Positions 32,092 through 44,912 of a stretch of 64,000 nucleotides of DNA are shown piece after piece. The DNA is taken from positions 139,296,973-139,360,972 of the forward strand of contig JAUPFV010000004.1 of NCBI GenBank assembly GCA_036936605.1. Direction: 5' to 3'. How positions within the stretch are numbered: the first letter of the stretch is position 1; the number at the start of each line of letters is the position of its first letter. The DNA is from Limnanthes douglasii subsp. nivea (Eukaryota; Streptophyta; Magnoliopsida; Brassicales; Limnanthaceae). The position numbers and the translations under genes were made by a program. A model generated the notes under the pieces. It did not search any database. It saw only the letters and a list, made by a program, of their open reading frames with translations, and had not been told where the DNA came from.

Positions 32092-34790
32092 CTAACTAAA
32101 TACCTTGTATTTCAGGTCCTCTTCGTAAGGTAGCGCTAACAATTCACTCACGCCTACGTTAAGCCTATAGGGAAACTGGGACATTGGTAAATACCATAAT
32201 TCTGGATCTTCTGCGTCTTCTCTCCTTTTAATTTGAATTACTTTGTGGTATTCACGGACATCGATCATTTTAATTGTTGGTGTTTTCTTTGGCCAATCAT
32301 TAAAAGTTACCGGTGTCAGTGTTGCCAAAGCTTCTAAAACACTTACCTCTTCTGCTGACTCTTTTGTCAGACATAGTATATTAAAATTAAGCAACATGTC
32401 ATAATCTTGCATTTTCTTTTTGGTTGACTTTAACATATAAATTTGGCTGCCAAATTATAAAATCCTAACGAAACACCTTTGATGTATTATTATTTCAAAA
32501 ATCCACTTACCATCCCACACGCGACGACCAATGCTGTTGACTCCTCTTCAAGCTTCTCATCATCACCAGCTTGACAAAGTCTATTAATCACATCCTCTGA
32601 CATATTCTACAAAGTCTGTTGTATCATAAGATAGAACTCAATATTATCAACTTAATCTTAAACTGACTATGTAACTTGCGAGTAATAACCATATAATTTT
32701 TTTTGGTAAACATACTGTATTATTGTGCATATCAGAAGATTCTTAAACTTATCCTTCTCTGTTTTCCGGTTGATTCAGTACTGGTTCCACAACTGTTGCT
32801 TGGCTTAGTGGTTTTGACTTTGCGTAGGCCAGTTTTTGCTGTTCAGCTACCTCTCCGTCTTGCTATTGGACTTTATTGGTGCTTCTTGATGGCTGACTAG
32901 TTCTGACTTCATACAGGGTTGGGGCAGACTTTGAATCTTCCCGTGGTACAGTTTGTGCTTCTTCGTTTTGTGTTAGCCTTTCGCTATTTGCCAAGGTTGG
33001 GTGTTATTGTCGTTGTTCTCCTTGATAATGTTGTTCTTGTTGGGGTTGTTGTTGGTCGGTGTATTATTTCATATCAAACATGAGAGTTCTTTTCACTAAT
33101 AAAACAACTAAGAGTTTTTTCTAATCCTACAATGCGAGTTCTTTGAAACCATACATGCATCATGCGAATTGTATGTTTTGAAACTTGAGGTTTGTTTGAA
33201 AATGCATATTTTGCAAGTTTGTTGGTATGAGACTAATGAGAGTTGTTTGAAATGCAAAGCACGAGAGTTGTTTGAAATACACAATCAAATGAAGATGCGA
33301 GTTGCTCGTAACATAAATAATTTGAATTGTTTCAAATAGACCAACACTAAGAAGTTGCGAGTTGTTTGTAACAGACACACCGAGAGTTGTTTGGAAAACA
33401 TACCATGAGAGTTGTTTGGGAAACATATTACGATAGTTATTCACAAAAAATATTTTGAAATTTATTTTTAAATACATACATGCTAGTTCTTTTAAAACAC
33501 TAGCCCTGGTAGTTTTTTTTTTAAAAAACACAACAAAGATTAACAACCCAATATTTTTGCTACCCCTATAAAATATCAATTAAGATACAATATATCACAA
33601 AATATACTCACGTAGTCGTATCTTAATGTACTTCAGATGCGCTTACATATTCACGACCTTCTACATCCATTAGTTCGGATTCTTCGGCTGCCACTTCATT
33701 CTCACGAGCTTTCACCTTCATCGCTCTATATTCTTCGCAACCTCCTTTCTATTCCACGTGAGGTACAAACTATCGGTCATTCGTGTGCACGTCCTTCAGA
33801 AGAGGCACAACTGTTTATGTCTCATTTGAAGGACTCAGACTTTTCGTTGCCTCTTCTGTAGAAGGAGACTTGTCTACCTGTTTCTCCATTATGTCTGTCT
33901 CTGGAGGGAGCACTAACTTTTCTAGTCTTTGTTCCAATGGTACGTCTACCACCTTTTTCAGAAACCACCAGTTCCGCAGAACAATGAGTTGTATAGTCAT
34001 TTCAGGTACAACAAGTGGTACCGGTACAGGTGAATAGTTTCCATCATCTTTTTACTCCTCCGGTAGTACTTCATCAAACTTTTCAGCCTCTTGCATTTTC
34101 ATGTCCTGATTTGGGTCCTTTTTATACATTTCATATGGTACAAGTGCCTGTAATTCGGTAGACCCCGCTTCTATTGGTAGTGCAGGTAGCTTCGGTTCCT
34201 TCTTCTTGGTAGGGCTTCTAGTAGATACAAAAGGCAACGTGACAACATTTTGAAGTTGTGATTCTTCAAATGCCGCTAGTTTTAATTATAATTCTTCAAT
34301 CGGCGACAATAATACCATAACCATTATAAATTGTTCAGTTTGCATTAAAAAGATTAGACATATATAACAAGGCTCAATCATATACTTAATTTTTTCGCCT
34401 GTCTTTTGATCTTCTCAGAAGTACTTATTCTAATCGGCACTGGTCTTCAATCTCCTTCTTGTTTCTTCGGCTTGAGTATTCTTTGGAGTAGCCTGTATGC
34501 GTTTGAGCATAAAACGACTGAGCATTTCACCCATACTTTCATCTTTTACGTCATTGGTTTGCGGTGGGGATGTCTGGGTTGATATTAACGGAATAGTTGT
34601 TCTGGTGACTGCTTGTGGTTGGTCTTTGGTAGGGATGTCCTGATTAGAGTTTTGCAGTGTCTGTGTCGCTCTTTTCCTTATTTTTGGGGTTGCGCTTTTC
34701 TTCATTTTCCTCGGTATTTCTTCCAGTAAAACCGGTGCAACATGTGGATCTGCATTTCCTTATACTCCTCTGAATGCTGCTGTTTCAGCC
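32092..34790 (-). pseudogene. ULP-like gene copy 2: central and linker exons
   Basis: 32092-32436 is the conserved 114-residue exon, differing from copy 1 at only about nine residues. 34052-34237 and 34430-34705 are the Lys/Ser/Pro-rich linker blocks. The intron region 33376-33575 is about 200 bp longer than in copy 1 because of extra minisatellite units. Confidence 0.65.
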
Positions 34791-34989
34791 TCTGTCAAAC
34801 ATATGGCAGCCTCCACAACCTACCAGGGGAAGGACATCAAATTTAATACATGCACGTGAGTTTTTTTATACCATAAACAAATACTGCGAATTATTTGTAA
34901 TACTACAACATGGGAGGTTAACGTTAGCAAAATGATTGCGAGTTGTGTTTTAGAAATAATACGAATTGTTTGTAAATGGATACAAAGAG

Positions 34990-36000
34990 TTGTTTGGAAA
35001 CTGTTTCCAAGGTTGATGGTTTGGACTCTAATCCCCATCATTTGAAGATAGTTGTGAGCATGTTTGGCTTTACGAAGAGCTGCATGGTAAAAATTATTAT
35101 GATCACGCAATCTATGTTAACTGATATTTAAATAAGAAAAAATAATCTTACGAATATAAGTGTGATGCAGCAGATAACTCTATTGGGTTTTCCCTCGGCA
35201 ACACAAACCGTGATCGGGTGGAGAAGCTTCAACAGTGTTGATCTGGACCAGTTATAGTCGTTTATTCTGTCGAGTTCTTCGATAAAATAAAACACAATTA
35301 AACCCATTAAATATCCAGATACTAAATGGAAAAGGGTGGAGCAACGTCCTACAATTCTTGCTCTCCTTGGATGATGATTTTGATTATACCTGCCTGGAAA
35401 AAAAAGCACAACGTGCTATATTAGTGCACCTGAGTATCCGAGTTATAACATAAACTAGATTTAAAGGTACCTTCATAATGTTTTTCGATACGGTTTTCAT
35501 ATTTGTCTGTCTTATCTTCCATGACGTTTCACCCACGAAGTATGTTTTCATCATCCTTGAATCATTCTCTGCCCTGTCTACGTATCTGCTGAAGAATACT
35601 ATGGATTTTGTTAAAGTTATTTCCTATGTATCATGCTTGAGACCAAAAATGGCCTTTATATCGTTGGTTGTTAGCTTCACCAGTTTTGACCCAAAACGGA
35701 ATGTGTCGTCCTCGACCGAGAACGTCTCTATAATCCATTGAACTTGGTTATAAAAAAATCACGATCTTTCCATGGTGGAGGTCAAAGTCCTTTTTCAAAA
35801 TGACGTAGAAGGGTGTGTTTCAGGTAACTTTGATGTGAACAGAGGTAATAACGTCAATTTTCAGCAAATGCATAAAGTTCATCAATCCAGACCTGTAGAT
35901 GCTTGCTTTTGCAGTTATATTGCCTACAAATACATTGACAGGCACTTGTAAATAACAAATAACTCTCATCAGGTAACTAAAACACAACGACCTTAACCAA
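34990..36000 (-). pseudogene. ULP-like gene copy 2: N-terminal DUF1985-like domain
   Basis: The 35128-35409 frame keeps RINDYNWSRSTLLKLLHPI identical to copy 1. The preceding 35478-35741 interval is the antisense of a shadow frame and holds the FxFGxK block in broken frames. A deletion of about 130 bp at 35008 relative to copy 1 removed minisatellite and flanking exon edge. Confidence 0.65.
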
Positions 36001-36589
36001 TGACACTGAAAAAAGGCTTATTGTGGTGGCATTTTAATAACGCGGTTTTTTTGTTAACATAAAGGGTGGGTTGTTTGTGAAACATTAAACAGTGCAAATT
36101 GTTTGAATATTTTACTAAACTTCAAATCTACAATATTTTTGTAAAACCATTTCGTTAAAACAAACGATTGTTTCAATATTTTTGTGTACATGAATAAAAT
36201 CAACGACTAGTTACAACCAAACCTATAGAAAATGTGATTAAAACATGATATTAGAATTGAAATTTATAAATATTTGGTTAAATAAAAGTTAATCTATAAT
36301 TAATAGCTTAATATAATTAAAACATAATTAATTATAGTGATTTGTACCAAAAAATACCAACCAAACTATATTTATTTAAAAACCCGATCATTAAATTTAA
36401 TTAGATAAAATGTCAAAAGTATATCATATTTATCTAGACCTACCAATTAAAATTTTCAATACTATACAAAATGCCTTTATACCTGACAATTAACATTATT
36501 TCCCTTTTATGTATGTCAAACCTTGGACCATTTTTATGTAATATATTTACGAGCCACGTTCTTCTCAAATCGTTATTTTCTCGAGTACA

Positions 36590-36594
36590 CTTTC
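36590..36594. other. copia-2 target-site duplication, left
   Basis: CTTTC here and at 43802-43806; the uninterrupted site is in FB1 near 22197 (cgagtaCACTTTCTTC). Confidence 0.92.
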
Positions 36595-37244
36595 TGTTGG
36601 AATTTCTCCATTAAGTTGGACCGTCACATGTTTTATCGATGTATCGAACTATCGTTAATATTAGTCCACTAAACGTAATCATAAATAAAAGAACAGACTA
36701 GTAGATATAATATGTATCATGGAGGTAATTGTATAGATACCAGGTTTAATTCCGAATAATATGAAGGATTGGATTCGGAAATAAACAACTTAAGCAAAAC
36801 GTAAAGTTTTGGGGTTATTTTGTAAAACAAAATAATACCGGGTTATGGTCCCTAAGGGTGGTAATTTAATATGGATTGGTCTTCATTAAGTAACTGTCTG
36901 GAAGTTACAAACGGTTAAAAGAGAAGAACCGTTTTTCTCACTTAAGTTCTATATAAGAATGAGTTTCTCATTCTTAAGAGACACGACATTAAATACAGAG
37001 AGAAAAATGGTCTTTAATAAAAACAGATTGGTTTTTCCTACAGAATCAATCATTGGGTTTTGGTTTCCATCTCTTAGAAGATCATAATCTAGCAAAGGAT
37101 TCAAAGATCATCTATTGCAAGTTCGGAATCTGAAGATCAAAGAATGTCTACATCCTGTAAGCTACTTATTCCACATTATTATAGGATGATTTAATTTCAT
37201 GGTTCAATAAGTTAGATTAGAAATTCGAAAAAGTATTTCTAACA
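36595..37244 (+). repeat. copia-2 5' LTR
   Basis: TGTTGG...TAACA, 650 bp. A TATA-like stretch (TTCTATATAAGAATG, about 36946) suits an LTR promoter. Confidence 0.93.
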
Positions 37245-37246
37245 AG

Positions 37247-37260
37247 TGGTATTAGAGCCA
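37247..37260 (+). other. copia-2 primer-binding site
   Basis: TGGTATTAGAGCCA, two bases from the LTR end; it differs from the usual initiator-Met-tRNA complement by one C-to-T change. Confidence 0.88.
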
Positions 37261-37603
37261 CCATGAAATTAAATTCTTAACTTTTTAGATTTTCAATTTA
37301 TAATCTTTGATACTTGTTGATTAAAAGTGCGTATTCATGAATATTTGAATAGATTCGGTAGTCAATTAAAAGCATGTTTAAGCAAGTCAACCGTTTATAT
37401 ATAGGTATGTTAAATAACAATAGAAACAGTTTTGTTAATCAATTTGCATATTAAGTAGAAATTCCCATAGCTGCATCTCGATTATTATACTGAAAAGGCT
37501 TAAAACTCAAATGTAAACATGATAACGATTGTCGATTGTTAATTATATATATAACACTACCCACAAGACCACTTCTATAGAAACATATTAGAAATGAAAG
37601 TGC

Positions 37604-37710
37604 AGTAATCGTCGGTTATTAAGTTTAATCGAATTAAAATTACTATAATCGTCGGTTATTAAGTTTAATCGAATTCGGCAGTTATTAAATTTAATCGAAT
37701 TAAAATTAAA
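37604..37710. repeat. 40-bp direct repeat in copia-2 leader
   Basis: TAATCGTCGGTTATTAAG starts at 37606 and 37646; a third, partial copy starts near 37674. Confidence 0.8.
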
Positions 37711-37968
37711 TAGTAGTTAAAGAAAAAGTTACACGTAATTATATATAAATAACAATAGTGGATAACTGTACCGAATTTGGGTGAATTGGTTATCTTATGA
37801 ATATGTGAAAGCACTGCTACTCTTATTACATTAGTAGTTGCGCGTGCATTGATTGTGCGTGCATTAGTTGCTCGTTAATAACGGCATATATAAATATATG
37901 AAGTTAGTGCACACATGCTTTTTTATTACGGTAGTGTAGTTGTTTAAATTTGACATGTATAAATAAGA

Positions 37969-37972
<4 letters not shown>

Positions 37973-38051
<79 letters not shown>
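37973..38051. repeat. (AT)n microsatellite
   Basis: About 79 bp of uninterrupted AT dinucleotide in the untranslated leader of copia-2. Confidence 0.97.
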
Positions 38052-38053
<2 letters not shown>

Positions 38054-38596
38054 GAATTATATTATCGTATATTTTTATATATATTATAATATAATAAGGT
38101 TAAGGTCTAATTTTAATTTTATTAAATTTAGATATAGACTATGAAATAGTTTGTACATTAAGTGAATAGGTAGTCGCATAGTATTTTTCGAAATAATTAG
38201 CATGTCTTATGTCCAAACATGGATAAATAATTAATGATCCAATATACCGCCAAAGTGATCCCTATTGGTGAATTAGTTGTTTTAGAGTTTTGACAAGTCT
38301 ATGATTGACAAGTATGTAAATTTTGATCGTCCGAAAGGAAGTTTAAGGTTTGACATAGTTAATCTTAGACACAAGATAATTATTTGTGAATTGGTCATTA
38401 AGAAAATTGAACTAGGAAAATCGGCCCAAAGGAAGATTTTCTTACTTAAGTCAATTAGTAGGATCAACATTAATTATGCTCAAACTCATACAAATACAAA
38501 TTAATATGCTTGCCCAAAGGTATCTTATTGATGTTGTAAGAGTATGTTTTATTATGCTATATTTATTTGTTAAATACTATGGAGATTATATGCTAA

Positions 38597-39187
38597 GTGA
38601 TGTTTTTGGCTATTTATTGTTTGTTGTTTGTTATGTTAGATAATTCGTATCTCTATAACGTAGAAGGCAAAAAGGAACCCATACTTAATGGGAACAACTT
38701 TGAGCTCTGGAAAGAGGATATGTTGTTGCACTTGATGTGCCATGGTTATGACTTAGCATTAAGGGTCGATGAACCTAAACCTCTGACTGATGACAGTTCT
38801 CCTACGAAGATGAAAGAGTCAGACGCATGGGAAAAGTCGAACACGGTAAGTCTAAGGATCATGAAGCAATCAATTCCATTACCATTCTATGGTGCAGTTC
38901 CACCTGAGATCACCAATGCGAAAATGTTTCTCGAAGAGGTAGAGAAATGTTTTGCCAAGAACGATAAAGTAGAGATTAAGACGCTGCTTATTAAGCTAGC
39001 CTCTATGAAATATCGTGGCAAAGGGACTGTTCGTGTGCACATCTTGGAAATGTCAAACATCGCTTCCAAACTGAAAGCACTTAAGATTGACCTTCCCGAA
39101 GATGTTGTGGTAAACTTTGCTTTTCACTCTTTCCCTCCTCAGTATAAGAACTTTGAAACTTCTTATAACTGTCAGCGCGAGAAATGA
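38597..39187 (+). pseudogene. copia-2 gag
   Basis: 196-residue frame. After a hydrophobic leader the gag domain begins at about residue 25 (LNGNNFELWKEDMLLHL) and runs to a TGA at 39185-39187 where the family normally has Trp. Reading then continues in frame into 39188-39550. The leader before residue 25 may not be original: an ATG nearer the gag core could be the true start. Confidence 0.85.
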
Positions 39188-39550
39188 ACTTTTAACGAGC
39201 TCATCTCTCAGGCAGCGCAAGAGGAGGAAAAGATGAAGCAAGAACATCCAGAAGTGCAATTGGTGAAAGCTCAAGTAGATAAGGGAATTAAGAGAAAGTA
39301 TGAAGGTTCAGAGGCACATGCATCCGGTTCAGGACAAAAGAAGCATAAGGGTACGTCTGGTAACGGGCGTTGCTTCCATTGTAAGAAACCGAGGCACTTT
39401 AAGAAAGAATGTGAAAAATGGAGGGCTATGATGAAAGCCAAAGGTATTTTCACATCTATGGTCTGTTCTCAGATCAATTTAGTTTCAGTGCCAAGAAATA
39501 CTTGGTGGGTTGATACAGCAACAACAACTCATGTTTGTATTTCTTTGTAG
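39188..39550 (+). pseudogene. copia-2 nucleocapsid / protease
   Basis: Lys-rich stretch, zinc knuckle CFHCKKPRHFKKEC (C-x2-C-x4-H-x4-C intact), then the protease site WWVDTATTTHV, where the catalytic triplet D-T-A is acceptable for copia. A TAG at 39548-39550 ends the frame inside the protease. Confidence 0.85.
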
Positions 39551-40831
39551 GGTATGATAAGAAACTGAAGCCTGAGTGATGGTGAAACATCCATCTATAC
39601 AGCTGATTACAGTTCGTGTTTAGTTCATTCTATTTGTGATTTTCGTTTGTTGCTTACCAGTGGACATTTTTTGTATTTAAAAGACGTATTGTATGTACCT
39701 TCTTTTCGAAGGAACCTAATTTCCTTTCCGTTGTTGGACAAATTAAGTTATTCTTGTATATTTGGAAATGAAAGTTTATGTCTTTATTTACATGGTAATG
39801 TTGTTGGTTCTGGAAAGTTAATAGCAAATGATAACTTGTATTTATTGGATGCTATAAAGGATCACAAAGAGATAATGAATGTAGATGTACCTGGAAAACT
39901 AAATTGTAAAATTGAAAAATCAGCAAAACTTTGGCACAAGCGATTAGGTCACATTTCTAGAAATAGAATTGAAAAGCTTGTTTCAGAAGGTTTATTAAGT
40001 GAACTGGATTTTTCGGACTTCAACGTTTGCGTTGAATGTATAAAAGAAAAACAGACCAAAGTGAAACGATTAGATGCATATAGAGCAAAGAGGGTCTTGG
40101 ATTTGATACATACAGACATCTGCGGTCCGTTCCCTACAGCATCATAGAACGGCCAACGATATTTTGTATCTTTCATTGACAACTTTTCACGATATGGGTA
40201 TCTATATCTTATTCACGAAAAATCAGAGGCCATTGACAAGTTCAAAGTCTTTAAGACCGAATTTGAAAAACAACTTGGTAAAGATATTAAATACGTCAGA
40301 TCGGACCGTGGTGGTGAATACTACGGGAGATATGATGGTTCAGGTGAATAACATCATGAACCGTTTGCAAAGTTGCTAGAGGACTGTTGAATTTTCCTTC
40401 AGTATACGATGTTGGGTTGTCCCAACATGAATGAAGTATCTGAGAGACGAAACCATACATTGAAGGATATGGTAAGAAGTATGATTAGTCAATCAACATT
40501 ACCTATATCACTCTGGGGAGAAGCAATAAAATGTGCGACCTACCTACTTAATAGAGTTCCGACGAAAGCAGATACTAAGACACCGTATGAACTTTGGACT
40601 GGGCGTAAACCTAGTTTAAAACATTTACATGTTTGGGGATGTCCAGCTGAAGCGAAGCCTTATAGGCCGAATGAAAAGAAATTGGACTCCAAAATGGTTA
40701 GTAGTTATTTCATCAGATATCTCGAGCACAGTAGGGGTTTTAAGTTTTATGATCCTTCCACAAAGAATATATTTGAGACGGGTACATCGAAATTCTTTGA
40801 GGATATAGAGTTTGGGGGGAAGAATCAGTAG
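39551..40831 (+). pseudogene. copia-2 protease end / integrase
   Basis: 39647-40147 has the GAG-pre-integrase His block LWHKRLGHISRNRIEKL, the CVECIKEKQ metal-binding pair and the first DDE Asp in IHTDICGPF. A TAG at 40145-40147 follows. The next 260 bp carry the second Asp (SDRGGEY region, about 40300-40322) in shifted frames. 40409-40831 has the Glu block SERRNHTLKDMVRSM and the integrase C-terminal region. Confidence 0.88.
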
Positions 40832-40863
40832 ACATTCATGAAGGTTTTAACAATGATTCTATA

Positions 40864-42726
40864 GTGTCAAATGAAGATATGGTAATTAGAAGGCCAATCA
40901 TCACTTCAGATTCGTTAGAACATATAGATACTCAAGATGATGTTAATCTTCCTCCTATGGATGTTGTTCCAATGGAGCAAAATGAAGTTGTTCGAGAAGA
41001 ACAAAATCTACCTCCTCAAGAAGTTCAAGTGCAAAATGAAGAAATTATGTCTTTGCGTAGATCTACTAGAGAAAGAAAGAGCGCTATATCTTCAGACTAT
41101 ATAGTGTATCTTCAAGCACATAAAGAATTTTATGGTTTAATAGAAAACGATCCTTTAAGTGTTCGTGAAGCCATGAAAAGTTCTGATTCTCACTTATGGA
41201 TTAAAGCAATGAACGAAGAGTTTAAATCAATGCAAGATAATGCGGTATGAGAGCTTGTTCCATTACCTGAAGGAAAGAAGCCAATTGGTTGTAAATGGAT
41301 TTTTAAAACCAAATGAGATTCTAAGTGTAATGTGGAGAGGCATAAAGCGCGACTTGTAGCTAAAGGTTTTACTCAACGTGAAGGGATAGACTTTAAAGAA
41401 ACATTCTCTCCATTTTCTTCGAAGAATTCGTTTCGGACAATCATGGCATTAGTTGCACACTTCGACCTTGAGCTTCATCAAATGGATGTAAAGACCTCTT
41501 TTCTTAATGGAGACATTGAGAAAACGATCTATATGTTACAACCTGAAAACTTTGTCTCTGGTGATCCAAAGTCGACGGTATGCAAATTGAAGAAATCTAT
41601 TTATGGTCTCAAGCAAGCGTCTCGACAGTGGTATCACAAATCCCTTGAAGTTATTGTCTCATTTGGTTTCGAGATAAATTCAGTGGAGGATTGTGTGTAT
41701 CAAAAGTTCAGTGGGAGTAAATTCATATTTCTAGTGCTGTATGTTGATGACATATTATTGGCCACGAACGATAAAGAATTATTACATACGAACAAGAAAT
41801 TTTTTTCGGACAAATTCGATATGAAAGATCTTGGTGATGCATCATTTGTGTTATGAATTCAAATTCATAGGAATCGATCCCATGGAATTTTGAGTTTATC
41901 GCAAAAGACGTATATGGAAAGTACGTTACAACGTTACGGGATGGCTAACAGCAAAGGAAAGGAAACCCCTATATCAAAAGGTGAAACGTTTAGCCTTAAG
42001 CAATGCCCAAAGACAAAACTTCAGATTGAGGAAATGGAAAAGGTTCCATATGCTTCGGCCGTTGGAAGTCTGATGTATGCTCAAGTTTGTACACTGCCAG
42101 ATATTGCTTTTGTAGTGGGTGTGTTAGGGAGATACGTAAGTAATCCGGGGATGGAACACTGGAAAGAAGTCAAAAGAGTTCTCCGGTATTTGCAACAAAC
42201 AAAACATCACAGGTTAACATATAAGAAGTCAGATAAACTGGAGGTCATACGGTATTCCGACTCAGATTTCGCTGGATGTGAGGATTCTCGTCGTTCAACC
42301 TCAGGCATTATATTCCTTTTAGCGGGAGGTGCAATATCATGGAAAAATGTTAAACAAACACTCATTGCATCTTCCACTATGGCTGCGGAATTTGTTGCTT
42401 GTTTCGAGGCATCCAATCAGGCGCTTTGCCTGTGAAATTTTGTCACGGGACTACGAATCGTAGAGGGGATAGAAAGACCCCTTATATTATATTGTGATAA
42501 TAACTCGGCAGTTCAGTATTCAAACAGTAACAGGAGCTCGGTTAAGTCCAAACATATAGATATCAAGTTCGTGTCTGTTAAAGAGAGAGTACAGAGTGGT
42601 CAAATCAGTGTGGAGCACATAGGGACAAACTCGATGTTAGCAGATCCTTTTACGAAGGCATTAGTACCTAAAGTTTTTATTGAACACACCATTAACATGA
42701 GTGTTGTGTACTTAGAGGATTGTTAG
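40864..42726 (+). pseudogene. copia-2 reverse transcriptase / RNase H
   Basis: 40864-41250 is the Glu/Gln-rich linker and RT entry, cut by TGA at 41248. 41332-41856 carries HKARLVAKGFTQREGIDF, YGLKQASRQWY and the catalytic YVDDILL. After a TGA, 41890-42435 carries the rest of RT and RNase H (YSDSDFAGCEDSRRSTSG, SSTMAAEFVA). The final block to 42726 (CDNNSAVQYS, ADPFTKAL) is open after another TGA at 42433-42435. Most stops are explained by C-to-T or G-to-A changes at Trp, Arg or Gln codons. Confidence 0.9.
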
Positions 42727-43137
42727 TTTCAGTGGGAGTTTGTATTAAGCTATTAAAATTGTTTGTATTATGATATTCGCGAACTTAAGGTCATTAATGC
42801 AAACATATTTATATATAAGTTTTCAGTGTGCTTTTATCTTTGATTATTCGTACTCTGCTGTAAGTAGACCTCCAATTAAGTGGGACTAGTTAAGAATAGA
42901 TATGTAAGATTACATATCATATTATTCTTATGCTATGCACCATGATAGATCCATGTAGTTGATTGTTGCGATATCGTGATTACTGATGCATCTATTTGCG
43001 GCTTGAAATGCATTGATGATGACTTTAGTCCTATGTCGTTGATGGTCATTTACGGAATTCTTAAGGTTATATATGTGACGATAGAAATTAAGAATGTTCA
43101 TTAAGTGGATGCATCCTATAGTAGCTTATGATGATCC

Positions 43138-43148
43138 AAGTGGGAGAT
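43138..43148 (+). other. copia-2 polypurine tract
   Basis: AAGTGGGAGAT immediately before the 3' LTR. Confidence 0.85.
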
Positions 43149-43801
43149 TGTTGGAATTTCTCCATTAAGTTGGACCGTCACATGTTTAATCGATGTATCG
43201 AACTATCGTTAATATTAGTCCAATAAAAGTAATCATAAAGAAAAGAACGGACTAGTAGATAAAATATGTATCATGAAGGTAATTGTATAGATACCAGGTC
43301 TAATTCCGAATACTGTGAAGGATTGGATTCAGAAATAAACAACTTAAGCAAAACGTAAAGTTTTGGGGTTATTTTGTAAAACAAAATAATACCGGATTAT
43401 GGTCCCTAAGGGTGGAAATTTAATAAGGACTGGTCTTTATTAAGTAACTGTCTGGAAGTTACAAACGGTTAAAAGAGAAGAACCGTTTTTCTCACTTAAG
43501 TTCTATATAAGAATGAGTTTCTCATTCTTAAAAGACACGACATTAAAAAGACAGAGAGAAAAAAAGGTCTTTAAGAAAAACAGATTGGTTTTTCCTTCAG
43601 AATCAATCATTGGGTTTTGGTTGCCATCTTTTAGAAGATCATAATCTAGCAAAGGATTCAAAGATCATCTGCTGCAAGTTTGGAATCTGAAGATCAAGGA
43701 ATGTCTACATCCTGTAAGCTACTTCTTCCGTGTTATTACAGGATGATTTAATTTCATGGTTCAATAAGTTAGATTAGAAATCCGAAAAAGTATTTCTAAC
43801 A
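43149..43801 (+). repeat. copia-2 3' LTR
   Basis: 653 bp, TGTTGG...TAACA. Followed by the target duplication CTTTC (43802-43806). Confidence 0.93.
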
Positions 43802-44912
43802 CTTTCTTCTTAGGTCGTGATCTTTTCATATCAATATTATTTTTTCATCATCTTCTCAAGTGCACCTACTTCTCCGGTCCATCTTTTTCTCTAGTCGTCA
43901 CATAAACCGAAGAAGAAGGCTGTAATCATATTTTTGAGTCCATGTTTTTAAAATTTAGTTTTTGTTTCCAAATTATTTTTAGTTAATTTTACCTTTTATT
44001 TTTTATTTTTTCTCTATAAAAGAAGATAGAGTTATTAATCTATGTTAATTTACTAATTCCACTTACCTAGATCTAGTAAAAATAGAAAGCAAATTTATGG
44101 TTAATCAATATTTTTTTACATTGTTTGTAGTATCTTTTACATTGTTTGTAGGCACTATATTGACTATTTTCACAACTTCAAGTACGGTATTGAGTTGCAG
44201 TTCTCGTTTTAAAAGTATTTCATAATTTGGATGATATAATTGATTTTTAATTGTGAAATGAGGTTCTTTGAGTAGAAAAAAAAATAGCTTGAATTTTAAT
44301 TGCGGGAAATTAATGATTGTTTGTTGAGTAATGAAGAAGTGTTTTCTGAAATGGTTACCATTGCTGAACATAGTGGTATCTTTTATTTAGAGACTCATGT
44401 TCAAGTAGTTAGTTACGACATTGATAGCTATTTATCTAAATCGGTATCCATTTTATTGAATATGAATAAGGTAGTTGGAACAAGTTATAGTTCAGAGAAA
44501 TTTGATGTTGATTTTCACAATACTAATTCTATAGGACTTGCTACTAAGTCATGGTGTACATAAATTAAATATGTTGATTAAATATTTGATATTTTCTTTG
44601 TTTGTTTGAAATATATTTTTGTTAAAAATTTCATATTGAACAAGATTTCAGCTTAAAATATGAACGTAATTGTAAAAAATGATTTATGAATGTGTTGATT
44701 ATCCTCTCGTGCCTTCATCTATTTTATTCCTCACTTGATGAAGTCGTTTGCTTGTATTATCTTAGCCTATCAGCTGTTAGTCATTCTTACTATTCGTTCA
44801 TCCTCTATCCCTTCGCTCATCCTCGGTTCCTCTTCGGTCTGACCTCACCTCTGCTCGTAATTCATTCCTATCTTGTGCCCAGCTCAGCTCTTCGTCTTCT
44901 CTGTCTATTTCC

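Larger units (their letters stand above)
36595..43801 (+). mobile_element. Ty1/copia LTR retrotransposon, copia-2
   Basis: 7.2-kb element with LTRs of 650 and 653 bp, a perfect 5-bp target duplication CTTTC, primer site TGGTATTAGAGCCA at 37247-37260, polypurine tract AAGTGGGAGAT at 43138-43148, and copia gene order. The LTRs differ at about 30 positions (about 4.6%), so it is older than copia-1. At least seven in-frame stops break the polyprotein. It belongs to a different family from copia-1 by LTR and protein sequence. Confidence 0.95.

Noticed and set aside
38301..38504. 67-residue frame before copia-2 gag
   Set aside because: Leader region of the retroelement next to an AT microsatellite; no gag similarity until about 38670.
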